Below are positions 1 to 8,782 of a DNA stretch of 64,000 bases, piece by piece (the stretch's first letter is position 1; each line of letters begins with the position of its first letter). The stretch is taken from contig NZ_LOJP01000001.1 in assembly GCF_001553785.1 (NCBI RefSeq), positions 3,620,273 through 3,684,272 on the forward strand, given 5' to 3'. The stretch is from Actinoplanes sp. TFC3 (GTDB taxonomy: Bacteria; Actinomycetota; Actinomycetes; Mycobacteriales; Micromonosporaceae). Below the pieces are notes generated by a model that saw only the letters and a list, made by a program, of their open reading frames with translations, was not told the DNA's origin and made no database searches. Both the position numbers and the translations under genes were made by a program.

Positions 1-2
1 CC

Positions 3-602
3 CCAGCGGAGTATGGCGCGGGACGAACGCAGAATGCCGTTACTCCATCCCAGGCATCGCGGCCCCAGCAGCATGAGCGCCGCCGCGACCGGAAACGATC
101 TCTCCGACGGAATGGCGACACGCGCGATCTACAGTGGGCCGACGTCAAGGAGTGGTTCAACCCGGCCGGGAACGGCAGCACACCCGACCTGCTCATCTGC
201 GGCACCACACTCGACCACTGGCAAGCAATGCTCACGCTGATCCGAACAAGCGGCTGGCCATGCGAGTACGAACACCGCGACGTCCGCAGCGAAGTGCCCC
301 CGGCAGCGGCCGACCTGTTCGCTCGCAACCCGGATGACTGGCTGAGATGCCTGCCGGTCTGGCCCGTGCCCGACATGGAGGTGACCTTCCGCCCCGGTCA
401 ACCCGACTACATTCTTGGCGACGTAAACCTGTCCGAACTGCAGGGACAGGACCGGCTGAACGAGTTCTGCGGTTTCCTCCGCCGGCTCGGGCAAGCCCTG
501 AACAAACGAGTGGCAATGCTCGCCGAGGGCGGCGACAACTACCCAATACTCGCGTACGAGGTCGACCAAGATCGCGTCAGCTTCCTCGCCGGCCCGCGGT
601 GA
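3..602 (+). CDS. Hypothetical protein, 5' end outside the window
   Basis: The frame is open from the left edge to a TGA at 600-602. From about base 130 onward it looks coding (WADVKEWFNPAGNGSTPDLL, then EYEHRD, WPVPDMEV, ILGDVNLSEL), with the high third-position GC of real genes here. The first in-frame ATG is at 228, but coding-like sequence precedes it and it has no Shine-Dalgarno, so the true start is probably upstream of the window, or the 5' part is damaged. The first 40 codons are arginine-rich and less convincing. No family is recognised; the C-terminal half resembles small globular actinobacterial proteins of unknown role. A truncated transposase follows, so this gene sits at a rearranged border. 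Confidence 0.5.
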   Translation, partial: PAEYGAGRTQNAVTPSQASRPQQHERRRDRKRSLRRNGDTRDLQWADVKEWFNPAGNGSTPDLLICGTTLDHWQAMLTLIRTSGWPCEYEHRDVRSEVPPAAADLFARNPDDWLRCLPVWPVPDMEVTFRPGQPDYILGDVNLSELQGQDRLNEFCGFLRRLGQALNKRVAMLAEGGDNYPILAYEVDQDRVSFLAGPR

Positions 603-701
603 GGTCGACCATGACCGTCACCTTCCTCACCGCCCGCCGTGAGGGCCCTCGGCAGAGCGAGAGCGCCTGAACCGGCTCCTACGGCAGGCGACTGCCACAA
701 C

Positions 702-1337
702 ACCGTTTCCCGATATGCGCGTGCCGCTACCTGGCAAGAGATGGTCGTCGGGCACAAGCCACGTCCGAGCAGCCTCGACCCGTTTAAGCCGCACCTGCTG
801 CGGCGCATTGCCGAGGGTCGCCTCAAGGCCGCCAGCCTGCACCGCGAGATCACCGCGCAGGGCTTCAGCGGCAAGTACGGCATCGTCCGTGCCTTCGTCG
901 AGCAGCACCGCACCCGCCCAGACCTCAGCAAGATCGCCAAGCCTCCGTCGGTCCGCGAGGTGACCGGATGGATCTGTCGCCATCCTGATCATCTTGTCGA
1001 GCGTGACGCCGACCGGCTTCGAGCCATCCTCCAACGGTGCCCGGAACTGGCCACCGCCGCCGACCTGGTGCGCTCGTTCGCCCACATGCTGACAAGCCTG
1101 CATGGCGACCGGCTCGGCGAATGGATCGCCGCGGCCCAACAGGCGGGATTGCCCGGCATCACCAGCTTTGCCAGCGGCTTGACCAGCGACTTGGACGCTG
1201 TCACCGCTGGCCTCACCCTGCCGCATAGTTCGGGACCGGTGGAAGACAACGTCAACCGGATCAAGATGCTGAAGCGGCAGATGTACGGTCGAGCCGGCTT
1301 CGACCTGCTCCGGAAACGAGTGCTGCTGACACCTTGA
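702..1337 (+). pseudogene. ISL3-family transposase, C-terminal fragment
   Basis: The last ~210 residues match the C-terminal part of ISL3 transposases: a SRYARAATWQE segment, then PSSLDPFKPHLLRRIAEGR and EITAQGFSGKYGIVRAFVEQ, and finally the family hallmark GPVEDNVNRIKMLKRQMYG followed by LLRKRVLL. Full-length members have about 400-550 residues, so the zinc-finger/HTH N-terminus and part of the catalytic core are missing. The open frame upstream of 702 (from 639) does not match the family. No inverted repeats were found around it. This is a dead remnant, useful as evidence of past insertion. Confidence 0.85.
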
Positions 1338-1383
1338 CCGTGACTACCGCCAGAAGGAGTCGCAGGCGATCACTGCCTGCTTG

Positions 1384-1707
1384 TTAGTCCCCGCTGAAGA
1401 CCAGTCGCCTATGGTGTGGTCGACGCGGAGCTGGCAGGAGCAGCTCGGCCAAAGTGATCAGCGGCGCGATGCTGTCGCTCAAATGCAAGAAATCCACGGT
1501 GGCCGTCAGTCTCTCCAACTCGGCGATCAGCATGGCCGTCTGACGCGGGTTGAACGTCGTATCGTCGTACGCGTCCACCCCGGCCAAGAGCGGGTATTGA
1601 GCCGGATTTGATGACGCAGCCTGACAGATGGCCTTCACGTCACACTCGCCAGCAATCTCCGAGACGAGCTTTCCGGAGTACTCAACGACTCGCACGCTGA
1701 TCCCCAT
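1384..1707 (-). CDS. Small hypothetical protein
   Basis: A 107-residue protein starting MGISVRVVEYSGKLVSEIAG at an ATG at 1707. The longer frame to 1803 adds only low-quality sequence. It contains a CDVKAICQAASSNP segment and a leucine-rich helix (MLIAELERLTATVDFL), with no signal peptide or membrane segment. No Shine-Dalgarno is evident. The body, up to about residue 95, looks coding; the tail (RRPHHRRLVFSGD) is less convincing. Family not recognised. Possibly a single-gene relic in a degraded region. Confidence 0.45.
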   Translation of the reverse strand: MGISVRVVEYSGKLVSEIAGECDVKAICQAASSNPAQYPLLAGVDAYDDTTFNPRQTAMLIAELERLTATVDFLHLSDSIAPLITLAELLLPAPRRPHHRRLVFSGD

Positions 1708-1803
1708 GATCAGCAGTATGCCCTGGCCTAGTCGGCTGTGCGGCACCTCCACACTTGGTGGGACAGAACCCCAAACTCGCGAACAAAACCAACCGCGCGG
1801 CAC

Positions 1804-2574
1804 GGATGGGCATCACAGATGCAGCGCCCGGGCGTGCTCAGTCCGCAACCGCCGAAGAAGCCGATCATCCACGGTCCAAGATCAGTGCGCCGGCCGAGGC
1901 AGGAGGCCGAGGCAGGAGGCCTGCCGGGACTGCGGCAACCAAGTCAGGTAACAACGATTCCGGGTACGGCGTGGCTGAGCCGGCGCGCAGGTCAGGGATC
2001 GGATCAGCAGGTCGGCATCGAGGCGCCGCAAGGTGAAGCGCCACAAAACGCCGCGCGCGAAACGCTGGGCAGCGAGAAGCGGGCCGCGAGAGGCCAAGGC
2101 CCTGCTCCGCGAAGCGAGCGAAACGCTGCACCGCGAGACTGGCGAAACCGCCACCGCAAAGCAGGCGAAACCTGTACCGCGACACGGGCGAAACGCTGCA
2201 CCGCCGAAACTGGCGAGACGCTGCACCATCACACGGGCGAGACGCTGCACCGCCACACGGGCGAGACGCTGCACCGCCACACGGGCGAGACGCTGCACCG
2301 CCACACGGGCGAGACGCTGCACGCGCGACTTTCGGGAGCGAGCCAAGACGCTTCGAGACGAGACGCTGCGCTGTATTTGAGAAGCGCTCCGCGTGAGTGG
2401 TAGCCCGGCTCGGACCCACAGGTGGGTTGGAGGACACCGCGATCCCGGCCGGTCGCAACGTAGCGGCAAGCACCGGGCGCTGCATCGCGTACCCGGCGAT
2501 GAAGACGAACTTAGCCGCGGAGCCAAAGAATTGTTGAGCACTGCCCTGGCTTGAAGAAGGCGGGCCAGCGGTTC
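1804..2574. other. Long gap without a convincing gene
   Basis: About 770 bp with open frames on both strands, but none with credible protein character: they are arginine-rich and follow the tandem repeat at 2118-2325. A short inverted repeat (CCCAC-AGG-GTGGG) lies near 2416. No gene, RNA or promoter is called here. Confidence 0.5.
2118..2325. repeat. Degenerate 24-bp tandem repeat tract, about 9 units
   Basis: Units begin with GCGA[A/G]ACGCTGCACC and recur at 2118, 2142, 2165, 2188, 2213, 2237, 2261, 2285 and 2309. The spacings are 24, 23, 23, 25, 24, 24, 24 and 24. The last four or five units are nearly identical; the earlier ones are diverged. The 23/23/25 spacings break the reading frame, so although single units could encode HTGETLHR (plus) or RPCGGAAS (minus), the tract is not constrained as protein. 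The units are contiguous with no spacers, so it is not a CRISPR array. Confidence 0.85.
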
Positions 2575-3888
2575 TTAAGCGCTGGAGCGGAGTCTGTTTC
2601 GTTGGGGTTTCTGCTCGGGATCCAGCCAGGGCGGGGCGAAGAAGTCGGGGATTTGGTCCGCTCCCATTCGGACCCGCCAACCCGAGCTCGGGTCGTGGAT
2701 GACACGGTGGTGAAAGCCGCAGAGCGCGACGAGGTTGAGTGCGTCGGTGGTGCCTCCTCTTGACCAGTGGATGACGTGATGGAGATCTGCCCAGCGCCGC
2801 GGGCGGTCACAACCGGGGAAGGCGCATCCGCCGTCGCGTACCAGGACGGCTTGGCGCAAGGGTCCGGATGCTGCGCGCTGGCGGCGGCCGGCGTTGAGAA
2901 TCTGGCCGGCGCTGCCCAGTACGAGGGGCAGGATGCGGGCGTCGCAGGCCAGCCGGCGTACTGTTTCGGCCGAAATCCGTTCTCCGCTGTCCAGCGTGCC
3001 GGCTCGCATCTGCCCGGCCAGGGTGTCGAAGGCTGTGGTGACGGCCAGCTGGGGCGGCTCGCCACCGTGCACCGGCAGGTCACCGGTGCGCATCGCGAGG
3101 CGGCACACCTCAACCAGGGCGTCGGCGCGTAGCTGCGCCACCGTGCGGTCGTCGCCCTTGGCGGGACAGCACAGGGGTTGCAGGGCCGTGTTGATGATCA
3201 TGGCGTCCTCGGCGCTGAGTGCACCACTGAGACGAACCAGGCCGTCGACGGGTGAGGACAGGGTGAAACCGCGCTGGTTGCGGGTGCGGGCTTCGCGCTG
3301 CTGAAGTGCGACTTCCTCGGCACGCTCGGCGATCTCGGGGGCGACGTGGTCGAGGATGCGCTGCCCGAGCTGGCGCAGTTGGTACGCCGGGAAGTCGCCG
3401 GCCATGCCGATCAGCATCCGTTCGGCCTTGTCCGCGATCTCCCGCGACGACAGGGTGCCGTCGACAGCGGCGATGGTTTCGGGGATCTGCTCGACCGCCG
3501 ACGCGATCACCGCCGCCTGCCGGATGTCGGCGTGCCCGTCGACGACCGCCTGTGCCACATCCGGCCGGCTGTCGAGCAGCCGGGACTGTTCAGCCAGCTC
3601 GCGGGCCGGCGACGGGTCCATCGACAGCACCGTACGCAAATAGGATGTCATTGTCCGGAAACGCTGTTCAGCCGGCAGGCCCCGGATCTCGGCCTGGTGG
3701 ATCAGCTGCAGCTGCACAGCCAGCAGCGCCTGCCCGGCCCGGTGCAACGCCGTCAACGACTGCACAACCTCGGCATCGGACAGGGGCCAGAGCGCGACGC
3801 CGGCGAGTTCCGCCACGTCCTTGCTCAAGCGCTCCACGATCATCACCATGCCGCCCACATTGGCACAGGTGTACGACTGGGCCGGCAT
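2575..3888 (-). CDS. DUF222 / HNH endonuclease domain protein (13E12 repeat family)
   Basis: A 437-residue protein with the architecture of the actinobacterial 13E12 family: a long helical DUF222 region (about residues 20-320) and a C-terminal HNH nuclease fold (about 355-400). The HNH region has paired cysteines (CAFPGC), the LHHVIHW histidines, the central NLVALC asparagine and the CGFHHRVIHD end. These proteins occur in multiple dispersed copies in actinomycetes and are thought to be mobile or selfish-gene related; their activity is mostly untested. All HNH positions are present, so the nuclease could be active. The start at 3888 is an ATG; an internal ATG at 3849 is an equally plausible start. 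Confidence 0.9.
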   Translation of the reverse strand: MPAQSYTCANVGGMVMIVERLSKDVAELAGVALWPLSDAEVVQSLTALHRAGQALLAVQLQLIHQAEIRGLPAEQRFRTMTSYLRTVLSMDPSPARELAEQSRLLDSRPDVAQAVVDGHADIRQAAVIASAVEQIPETIAAVDGTLSSREIADKAERMLIGMAGDFPAYQLRQLGQRILDHVAPEIAERAEEVALQQREARTRNQRGFTLSSPVDGLVRLSGALSAEDAMIINTALQPLCCPAKGDDRTVAQLRADALVEVCRLAMRTGDLPVHGGEPPQLAVTTAFDTLAGQMRAGTLDSGERISAETVRRLACDARILPLVLGSAGQILNAGRRQRAASGPLRQAVLVRDGGCAFPGCDRPRRWADLHHVIHWSRGGTTDALNLVALCGFHHRVIHDPSSGWRVRMGADQIPDFFAPPWLDPEQKPQRNRLRSSA

Positions 3889-4361
3889 TGAGATCGGCCG
3901 GATCGCGTCATCTGCGAAAGGGGCATTTCGCCGCTGGAGGGGTGGCGGCTCAGGCTTTTGGCGTGGTAGAGCCGCAGTTCAGGAAGCCACATCGGGATGA
4001 GGGTGAGACGGATCGGGGATGTCTTGGGCCTTCAGCCGGCCAACCCCTTGCGGGAAAGGGGTAACCACAGGTCAGCAATGTGGAGCGGCGGGGCACTCGT
4101 CAGGCAGCAGAATGAGTACGCACCCCGCGCCCACCAAGAGGAAGCGGTCCGCCCAACGTCGGCCAGTCGGACAGCGGGCAACGGGCATCGCCAATCTCCA
4201 CCAGAAGGACGCAGCGGCCGCCCCACCTCAGCCAGCGATCAGGGCGACAGCGCCACCTTCACCCCGTAAGACCGAGCCGGCCCCGGCGATCTCAGCCGGC
4301 ACGCAACACGACGCCCGACAAAGATGCGGTGACCGCGGCAACCAGAACGACACTGCAGAAA
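3889..4361. other. Intergenic stretch, no gene seen
   Basis: About 470 bp between two minus-strand genes. Short open frames exist on both strands but have proline/arginine-rich composition and no ribosome-binding site. A weak hairpin (ACCCCTT / AAGGGGT) is visible near 4050. It may hold the promoter of the DUF222 gene. Confidence 0.5.
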
Positions 4362-5324
4362 TCAGAGCGCCCGCAACTTATCCGCAAGATCCTTCTGGAA
4401 GAAGTCGATGAAGCCTTCCGGATCCGGTCCCGCATTCTGCAGCACGATGTGGTCGAAGCCCGCTTCCAGGTACGGCTTCACGGCCTCCACGTACGCCTCG
4501 GGATCGGGGCCGTGGGCGAACTTCTCGGCAACGTCCTCCTCGCGTACGGTCTGGGAGGCGGCTTCGAAGTTGGCCGGGTTGGGGAGTTCGCTCATGACCT
4601 TCCAGCCGGTCAGGGCCCAGCGGGTGGTCTTGTACGCCTCCTTGATGCCCGCTTCGGCCGTCGGCGCCCAGGCCATGGGTACCTCGGCGTAGCGGGGGCC
4701 GGTGCCGCCCGCTGCCCGGTAGCTTTCTACCAGGTCGGCTCGGGGCTCCGTGGCGAACAGTCCGTCGGCCAGTTCGGCGGCCATGGCGGCGGCGTTCTTG
4801 CCACCGGCGGCTACGGCGATGACGGGGAGCTGGTCCGGCAGGTCGAAGACGCGGGCATCTTCGAGCTGCAGGTGCTTGCCCTCGTACGACTGGTAGCCGC
4901 CCTGCCACAGCAGCTTGATGATCTCCAGCGCCTCACGCAGTCGCTCGTGCCGGCCGCGCACGCTGGGGAAGCCTTGGCCGACGACGTGTTCGTTGAGGCG
5001 CTCGCCCGCGCCGATGCCCAGGGTGAAGCGGTTGTCAGAGGTGATCGCGAGGGTGGCCGCGGCCTGGGCGATGATCGCCGGGTGGTAGCGCACCGTGGGG
5101 CAGGTGACACCGGTGGCCAGGCCAATGGTGCTGGTCTTGGCGGCGATGGCACCCAGGACGGTCCACGCGAACGGAGAGTGGCCCTGCACGTCGAGCCACG
5201 GATGATAATGGTCGCTGATCTCGACGAAGTCGAACCCGGCGCGCTCCGCGGCTACCGCCTGCTCGATGAGTTCCTTGGGGCCGAAACCCTCGGCGGCCAG
5301 CTTGTATCCGAACTTCAAGGTCAT
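4362..5324 (-). CDS. F420-dependent LLM-class oxidoreductase (FGD-like)
   Basis: A 320-residue TIM-barrel protein of the bacterial luciferase-like superfamily, in the F420-dependent G6PDH-like (FGD/TIGR03557) branch. Recognisable features are the N-terminal FGYKLAAEGFGPKELIEQA strand/helix, the ISDHYHPW segment that contacts F420, ATGVTCPTVRYHPAIIAQA, the NRFTLGIGAGERLNEH loop and the C-terminal HIVLQNAGPD segment. Members move hydride between F420 and an organic substrate. The exact substrate cannot be read from sequence: classical Fgd uses glucose-6-phosphate, but most paralogues in this branch do not. It is monocistronic, separated from the operon upstream by a strong hairpin at 5356-5393. 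Confidence 0.9.
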   Translation of the reverse strand: MTLKFGYKLAAEGFGPKELIEQAVAAERAGFDFVEISDHYHPWLDVQGHSPFAWTVLGAIAAKTSTIGLATGVTCPTVRYHPAIIAQAAATLAITSDNRFTLGIGAGERLNEHVVGQGFPSVRGRHERLREALEIIKLLWQGGYQSYEGKHLQLEDARVFDLPDQLPVIAVAAGGKNAAAMAAELADGLFATEPRADLVESYRAAGGTGPRYAEVPMAWAPTAEAGIKEAYKTTRWALTGWKVMSELPNPANFEAASQTVREEDVAEKFAHGPDPEAYVEAVKPYLEAGFDHIVLQNAGPDPEGFIDFFQKDLADKLRAL

Positions 5325-5355
5325 GGCGATGGGGTTCCCCGGCAGGGGTACAGCA

Positions 5356-5393
5356 AACGCCGGGCCGCTCTGCGGGAGAGCGGGCCCGGCGTT
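5356..5393 (-). terminator. Hairpin terminator after the DUF3618 operon
   Basis: A near-perfect inverted repeat: the arm AACGCCGGGCC-GCTCT pairs with AGAGC-GGGCCCGGCGTT with one bulged base and a GCGGG loop. It lies directly downstream of the minus-strand operon ending at 5408 and upstream of the oxidoreductase start. It has no long U-run, as is usual for actinobacterial terminators. Confidence 0.75.
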
Positions 5394-5407
5394 GAGAATG
5401 CCGTACG

Positions 5408-6058
5408 TCAGGAGCGGGCGTTGCTGACCGCCTGCTTGCTCTGCTCCTTGGCGTCCTGTGCCGAGGACTGCGCCTGCTGCTTGGTCTGCTGTGCGGCGTC
5501 CTGAGCGGTCTCCTTCAGGTTGCTGGCAGCCTCCTGAACGGTGCCCGACAGGTCATCCTTGACCTCGTTGGCGATTTCCTTGGCCTTCTCGGTCAGGTCG
5601 CCGCTGCGTTCCTTGATCTGCTCGCCGGCGCGCTTCTCGGCCTCGGTGACCGGAAGCAGCGTGGCGGTGAGCATGCCGATGCCGAAGGCGATGATGCCCG
5701 CCGCGAGCGGATTGCCTTGCGTCTGCTGGGTGACCGCCGCCGGCGCGCCCTTGACGGCCTCAGCCGCGTCGTGCGCCTTCTCCTGGACCGTGCTGCCCAG
5801 GTCGGAGGCCTTGTCACCGATCTGCGAACCAAGCTGCGAGGCCTTGTCCTGCACCGTGCCGGCCGCCGAGTGGGCGGTGTCGGACGTGGCGTGCCGGGCC
5901 TGCTCCGTGCTGCCCATGACTTTCTCCTTCACCGAACTCCAGCGCCGGCGCGCGACCTGCTTGGGGCTGGTCTTTTCCGCCAGCAGGTCGACGTCACGCG
6001 TCAGCGAGGCGCGCGTGTTCTCGATGTCCTGCCTCAGCCGGTCGGGTTCTTCAGCCAT
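5408..6058 (-). CDS. DUF3618 domain protein
   Basis: A 216-residue protein. The N-terminal 50 residues are the DUF3618 signature (DRLRQDIENTRASLTRDVDLLAEKTSPKQVARRR). This is followed by a long alanine/glutamine/lysine-rich helical stretch, one glycine-rich hydrophobic segment (about 120-140, LAAGIIAFGIGMLTATLLPV) and a further amphipathic tail of QAQSSAQDAKEQ-like repeats. Such proteins are probably membrane-anchored coiled coils linked to envelope stress. AAGGAGG lies 7 nt before the ATG. It overlaps the upstream holin-like gene by 25 bp, so translation is likely coupled. Last gene of the 7292-5408 operon. Confidence 0.85.
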   Translation of the reverse strand: MAEEPDRLRQDIENTRASLTRDVDLLAEKTSPKQVARRRWSSVKEKVMGSTEQARHATSDTAHSAAGTVQDKASQLGSQIGDKASDLGSTVQEKAHDAAEAVKGAPAAVTQQTQGNPLAAGIIAFGIGMLTATLLPVTEAEKRAGEQIKERSGDLTEKAKEIANEVKDDLSGTVQEAASNLKETAQDAAQQTKQQAQSSAQDAKEQSKQAVSNARS

Positions 6059-6453
6059 TGCGCGTCCTCCTTGAGCGTGTCTACGGTGCGCCGGGGCATG
6101 GGGTCCACGGTCTTGAGCTTCTTGCGGCCGTTGGCGTAGAGGACCGCACCGACGATCCCCCAGATCACCGCGACGATGAGCGCGGCCCAGCCCCAGTCCA
6201 TGACGTTGGCCAGGGCGGCCACGAGCGCGAAGCTGAGCAGAATGACGGTGAGGTAGCCGGCGAACGCCGCACCGCCGAGCATCCCGGCCGCCTTGCCCGC
6301 CTTGCCGGCCTCCTGCTTGAGTTCGGCCTTGGCGAGTTCCACCTCCTGGCGGAACAACTGCGACAGGTCGTTGCTGATGTTGCCGATCATCTCACCGACG
6401 GAGGTCTGCTCGACCTCTTCGGTGCGGTCCTGACCGGCATAGGGCGCCGTCAT
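6034..6453 (-). CDS. Phage-holin-like membrane protein (actinobacterial holin-X type)
   Basis: A 139-residue protein with a helical N-terminus (SVGEMIGNISNDLSQLFRQE, then VELAKAELKQEA) and two membrane helices (about 60-85 and 90-110, the second ending in ANGRKK). This is the layout of the Phage_holin_3_6 / YqjE-like family, which in chromosomal operons is associated with envelope stress proteins rather than lysis. It overlaps its upstream neighbour by 4 bp (ATGA) and its downstream DUF3618 neighbour by 25 bp. Confidence 0.85.
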   Translation of the reverse strand: MTAPYAGQDRTEEVEQTSVGEMIGNISNDLSQLFRQEVELAKAELKQEAGKAGKAAGMLGGAAFAGYLTVILLSFALVAALANVMDWGWAALIVAVIWGIVGAVLYANGRKKLKTVDPMPRRTVDTLKEDAQWLKNPTG

Positions 6454-7292
6454 CGCAGGCCGCCCGGGTAGTCCTCTTCCACGACGACGGGGGTGCCGGT
6501 GCCGGTCGAGGCGTACTCGGTGCCGGTGGCGGTGTAGCCCACTGCCGGGTCCGTGTACACCGGCTCGGTGTAGGCGGTCTGCGTGGTGGTAGTGGTGGCG
6601 GTGGTCGTGCCGGTGCCGCTCGTGTACGAGTCGGTCGAGGGCTTGACCGAGGACGACGTGGTGTCGTCAGCCTTCAGCACACCTTTGCCGAGGCGGCCGA
6701 CCACGAACCCGGCGGCCAGCGCGGTCGCAAGGAAGGCCCCGGGGCGACGGCGGGCGAAGTCCTGGACCTCGCGCAGCACGCCTTCCGGGCCGTTCTGGTC
6801 CAGGTAGTCGGCGAGCTGACGCCCACCGTCGGCGACCCGCGAGACGACCGTCGCGGCCGGCGAGCCCTGCCGGTCGCCGCGCATCTCGTCGAGCTGGCCG
6901 GCGACCTCGCGGATGCTGCCGGAGAGCCGGTCGCTCTGCGACTTGGCCTCGGTGCTCACCCGGTCGCGCACGTCGGAAACCACGCTGCGGGCCTGCTGCT
7001 TCGCCTCGCCGGCGACGCGCTGCACCTGCTCCTTGGCGGTGTCCTTGACCTCGCTGGCGGCCTGGCCGGCAGCGTGGGCACTCTCGCCCGCGGCCTGCTT
7101 TGCCTGCTCCTTGGCGCCCTGCGCGGAACTCGAGTCGCCGGTGGTCGTAATGCCCGTGGAATAGGTCTCCACCGGGTAGGCCTCTGTGGTGTAAGTCTGA
7201 GCCGGGTAGGTCTCCACGGCGGGTTCGACCGGCACCTCGCCGTAGCCCGGGGTGCCGTCCGGTGCACGTGTGCCCGTGTACGGGTCACTCAT
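6450..7292 (-). CDS. Coiled-coil, single-membrane-segment protein of the stress operon
   Basis: A 280-residue protein. The ATG at 7292 is chosen because GGAGGT precedes it by 5 nt; the frame is open further upstream (to 7481), but without coding character. N-terminal Pro/Tyr/Thr-rich linker (YPAQTYTTEAYPVETY), central alanine-rich coiled coil (SAHAAGQAASEVKDTAKEQV), a GAFLATALAAGFVVGRLGKG membrane-like segment near residue 195, and a Thr/Tyr-rich low-complexity tail. It belongs with the DUF3618 and holin-like proteins, with which it forms an operon. Specific function unknown; a periplasmic or membrane scaffold role is inferred. Confidence 0.75.
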   Translation of the reverse strand: MSDPYTGTRAPDGTPGYGEVPVEPAVETYPAQTYTTEAYPVETYSTGITTTGDSSSAQGAKEQAKQAAGESAHAAGQAASEVKDTAKEQVQRVAGEAKQQARSVVSDVRDRVSTEAKSQSDRLSGSIREVAGQLDEMRGDRQGSPAATVVSRVADGGRQLADYLDQNGPEGVLREVQDFARRRPGAFLATALAAGFVVGRLGKGVLKADDTTSSSVKPSTDSYTSGTGTTTATTTTTQTAYTEPVYTDPAVGYTATGTEYASTGTGTPVVVEEDYPGGLR

Positions 7293-7358
7293 GGCTACCT
7301 CCATGATCGTTCGTCCGTTGGCGTTGCGCAGGTTCACTACCCCCTCACCGAGCCGCGC

Positions 7359-7382
7359 ATACCTCTTTCCGCGACTGCAAAC
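7359..7382 (-). promoter_or_regulatory. SigB-like promoter for the 7292-5408 operon
   Basis: On the minus strand GTTT (7382-7379), a 14-nt spacer and AGGTAT (7364-7359) match the stress sigma consensus GTTT-N14-16-GGGTAT with one mismatch. It lies about 67 bp upstream of the start at 7292. Functional assignment is inference. Confidence 0.5.
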
Positions 7383-7507
7383 AGGCCAATTTTCCCTGCA
7401 TAGATCGCGTGTACCGGGGAATCCAGTGAGGTTGCCCGGTTTTCCCATTCCATTGATGGGTTTACTATGCTTCCAGATCACCGACGGTACACACAGGAGC
7501 GAGGGCG

Positions 7508-8782
7508 ATGGACGAATTCGGCTACGACCTGGGCCGCCTGCACGACTGGCTTGCCGGATCGGCCCGCGGCTTCTCGCGCCGTGACCTGCTCAAACTCACC
7601 GCCGCGGCGGGTGTCGCGGGCCCCGCCGCGCAAGCAAGCTCCACGCCACCGATCATCAAGCAGGCGGCAGGGCAGGCGAGCGCCCCGCCGGCAAGCCCAG
7701 TGCAAGCGGCCGGGCCGATCGTCAAGCCGCTGCCGCCGGAGCTGTTCACCGTGTTCGGCTCCAATGCGGAGATGCGCTGGTCAGCGATGGCCGGGCAGGG
7801 CCATCTCGTGCCGGTCGACCGCTTCTTCGTCCGCAATCACACGTCCACCCCGATCATCGACCGCGACACCTGGCGCCTCGAGCTCACCGGCGCCGGGCTA
7901 CGGCGAGGACCGGTCTTCTACTCGTACGACGAGCTGCGCCGTTTTCCCTCGGTGACCATGACCACCGCGGTGGAGTGCGCGGGCAACGGCCGCAGCTTCT
8001 TCACCTCCCAGCAGGGCCAAACCGTGTCGGGCACCGCCTGGCAGCTCGGCGCGATCGGAGTGGCCCGCTGGCGCGGGGTGCGCCTGTCCACCCTGCTGCA
8101 CCACGCCGGGCTCGGCCGCAACGCCGTCGATCTGATGCCCAGCGGCCTCGACCCGCACTACGTGACCGGCGGGGTGGACCTCGGCCCGGTACGACGCCCG
8201 TTGCCGCTGCTCAAGGCGCTGACCGACGTGCTGGTCGCGTACGAGATGAACGGTTCTCCCCTGCCCCCGGACCATGGCGCCCCCGCTCGCCTGATCGTGC
8301 CGTACTGGATCGGCATCTCCTCGATCAAGTGGCTGGGCCGCATCGAGGTCGCCGACGAGCCGCTGTTCTCGCCCTGGAACACGCAGTTCTACCGCCTGTT
8401 CGGGCCCGGCTACCCCGTCGATGGCCGGCCGTTCAACCGGCAGGTCATCAAAAGCGCGTTCGAGCTGGACCGCAATGCTCAGCTCCCGGCGGGCCGGCGG
8501 GTGCGTCTGACGGGCCGGTCCTGGTCGGCGAGCGGGGCCATCAAGCACGTCGAGGTCAGTACGGACGGCGGCACCCGCTGGCGCCGGGCGAGGCCGGTGG
8601 GCGCCGGCGAGGGAGCGGCCTGGCAGCGCTGGGAGCTGGATTGGCTGCCGGCGGCGGGTGCGCACGAGCTGCTGGCCCGGGCCACCGACGTGCGTGGCAA
8701 CACCCAGCCCGACGTGGCGGCCTACAACGAACTCGGCTACCTCTTCGACGCCGTGGTCCGCCACCCGGTGGTCGCCGCCTGA
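7508..8782 (+). CDS. Tat-exported molybdopterin-dependent oxidoreductase (sulfite oxidase family)
   Basis: A 424-residue protein. Residues 20-45 form a twin-arginine signal (FSRRDLLKLTAAAGVAG). Residues 100-290 are the sulfite-oxidase Mo-cofactor fold, with FFVRNH and the conserved cysteine ligand Cys157 in AVECAGNGR. The C-terminal part (about 310-415) is the Ig-like Mo-co dimerisation domain (WSASGAIKHVEVSTDGGTRW). Folded proteins are exported with cofactor, so it should act outside the membrane. The substrate cannot be told from sequence; the family includes sulfite dehydrogenase and MsrP-like enzymes. No haem partner is next to it. A 25-bp sequence at its 3' end is duplicated just after the stop. 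Confidence 0.9.
   Translation: MDEFGYDLGRLHDWLAGSARGFSRRDLLKLTAAAGVAGPAAQASSTPPIIKQAAGQASAPPASPVQAAGPIVKPLPPELFTVFGSNAEMRWSAMAGQGHLVPVDRFFVRNHTSTPIIDRDTWRLELTGAGLRRGPVFYSYDELRRFPSVTMTTAVECAGNGRSFFTSQQGQTVSGTAWQLGAIGVARWRGVRLSTLLHHAGLGRNAVDLMPSGLDPHYVTGGVDLGPVRRPLPLLKALTDVLVAYEMNGSPLPPDHGAPARLIVPYWIGISSIKWLGRIEVADEPLFSPWNTQFYRLFGPGYPVDGRPFNRQVIKSAFELDRNAQLPAGRRVRLTGRSWSASGAIKHVEVSTDGGTRWRRARPVGAGEGAAWQRWELDWLPAAGAHELLARATDVRGNTQPDVAAYNELGYLFDAVVRHPVVAA

Noticed and set aside
2118-2325. Possible CRISPR array
   Set aside because: Units are contiguous, 23-25 bp each, with no unique spacers and no cas genes nearby.
1865-2680. 271-codon minus-strand frame across the tandem repeat
   Set aside because: It is made mostly of the repeat (RPCGGAAS units), and the unit spacing breaks frame in the older copies, so it is not conserved as protein.
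4019-4411. 130-codon frame between DUF222 and the oxidoreductase
   Set aside because: Arginine/proline/alanine-rich, no Shine-Dalgarno, overlaps the 3' end of the oxidoreductase; composition like non-coding GC-rich DNA.
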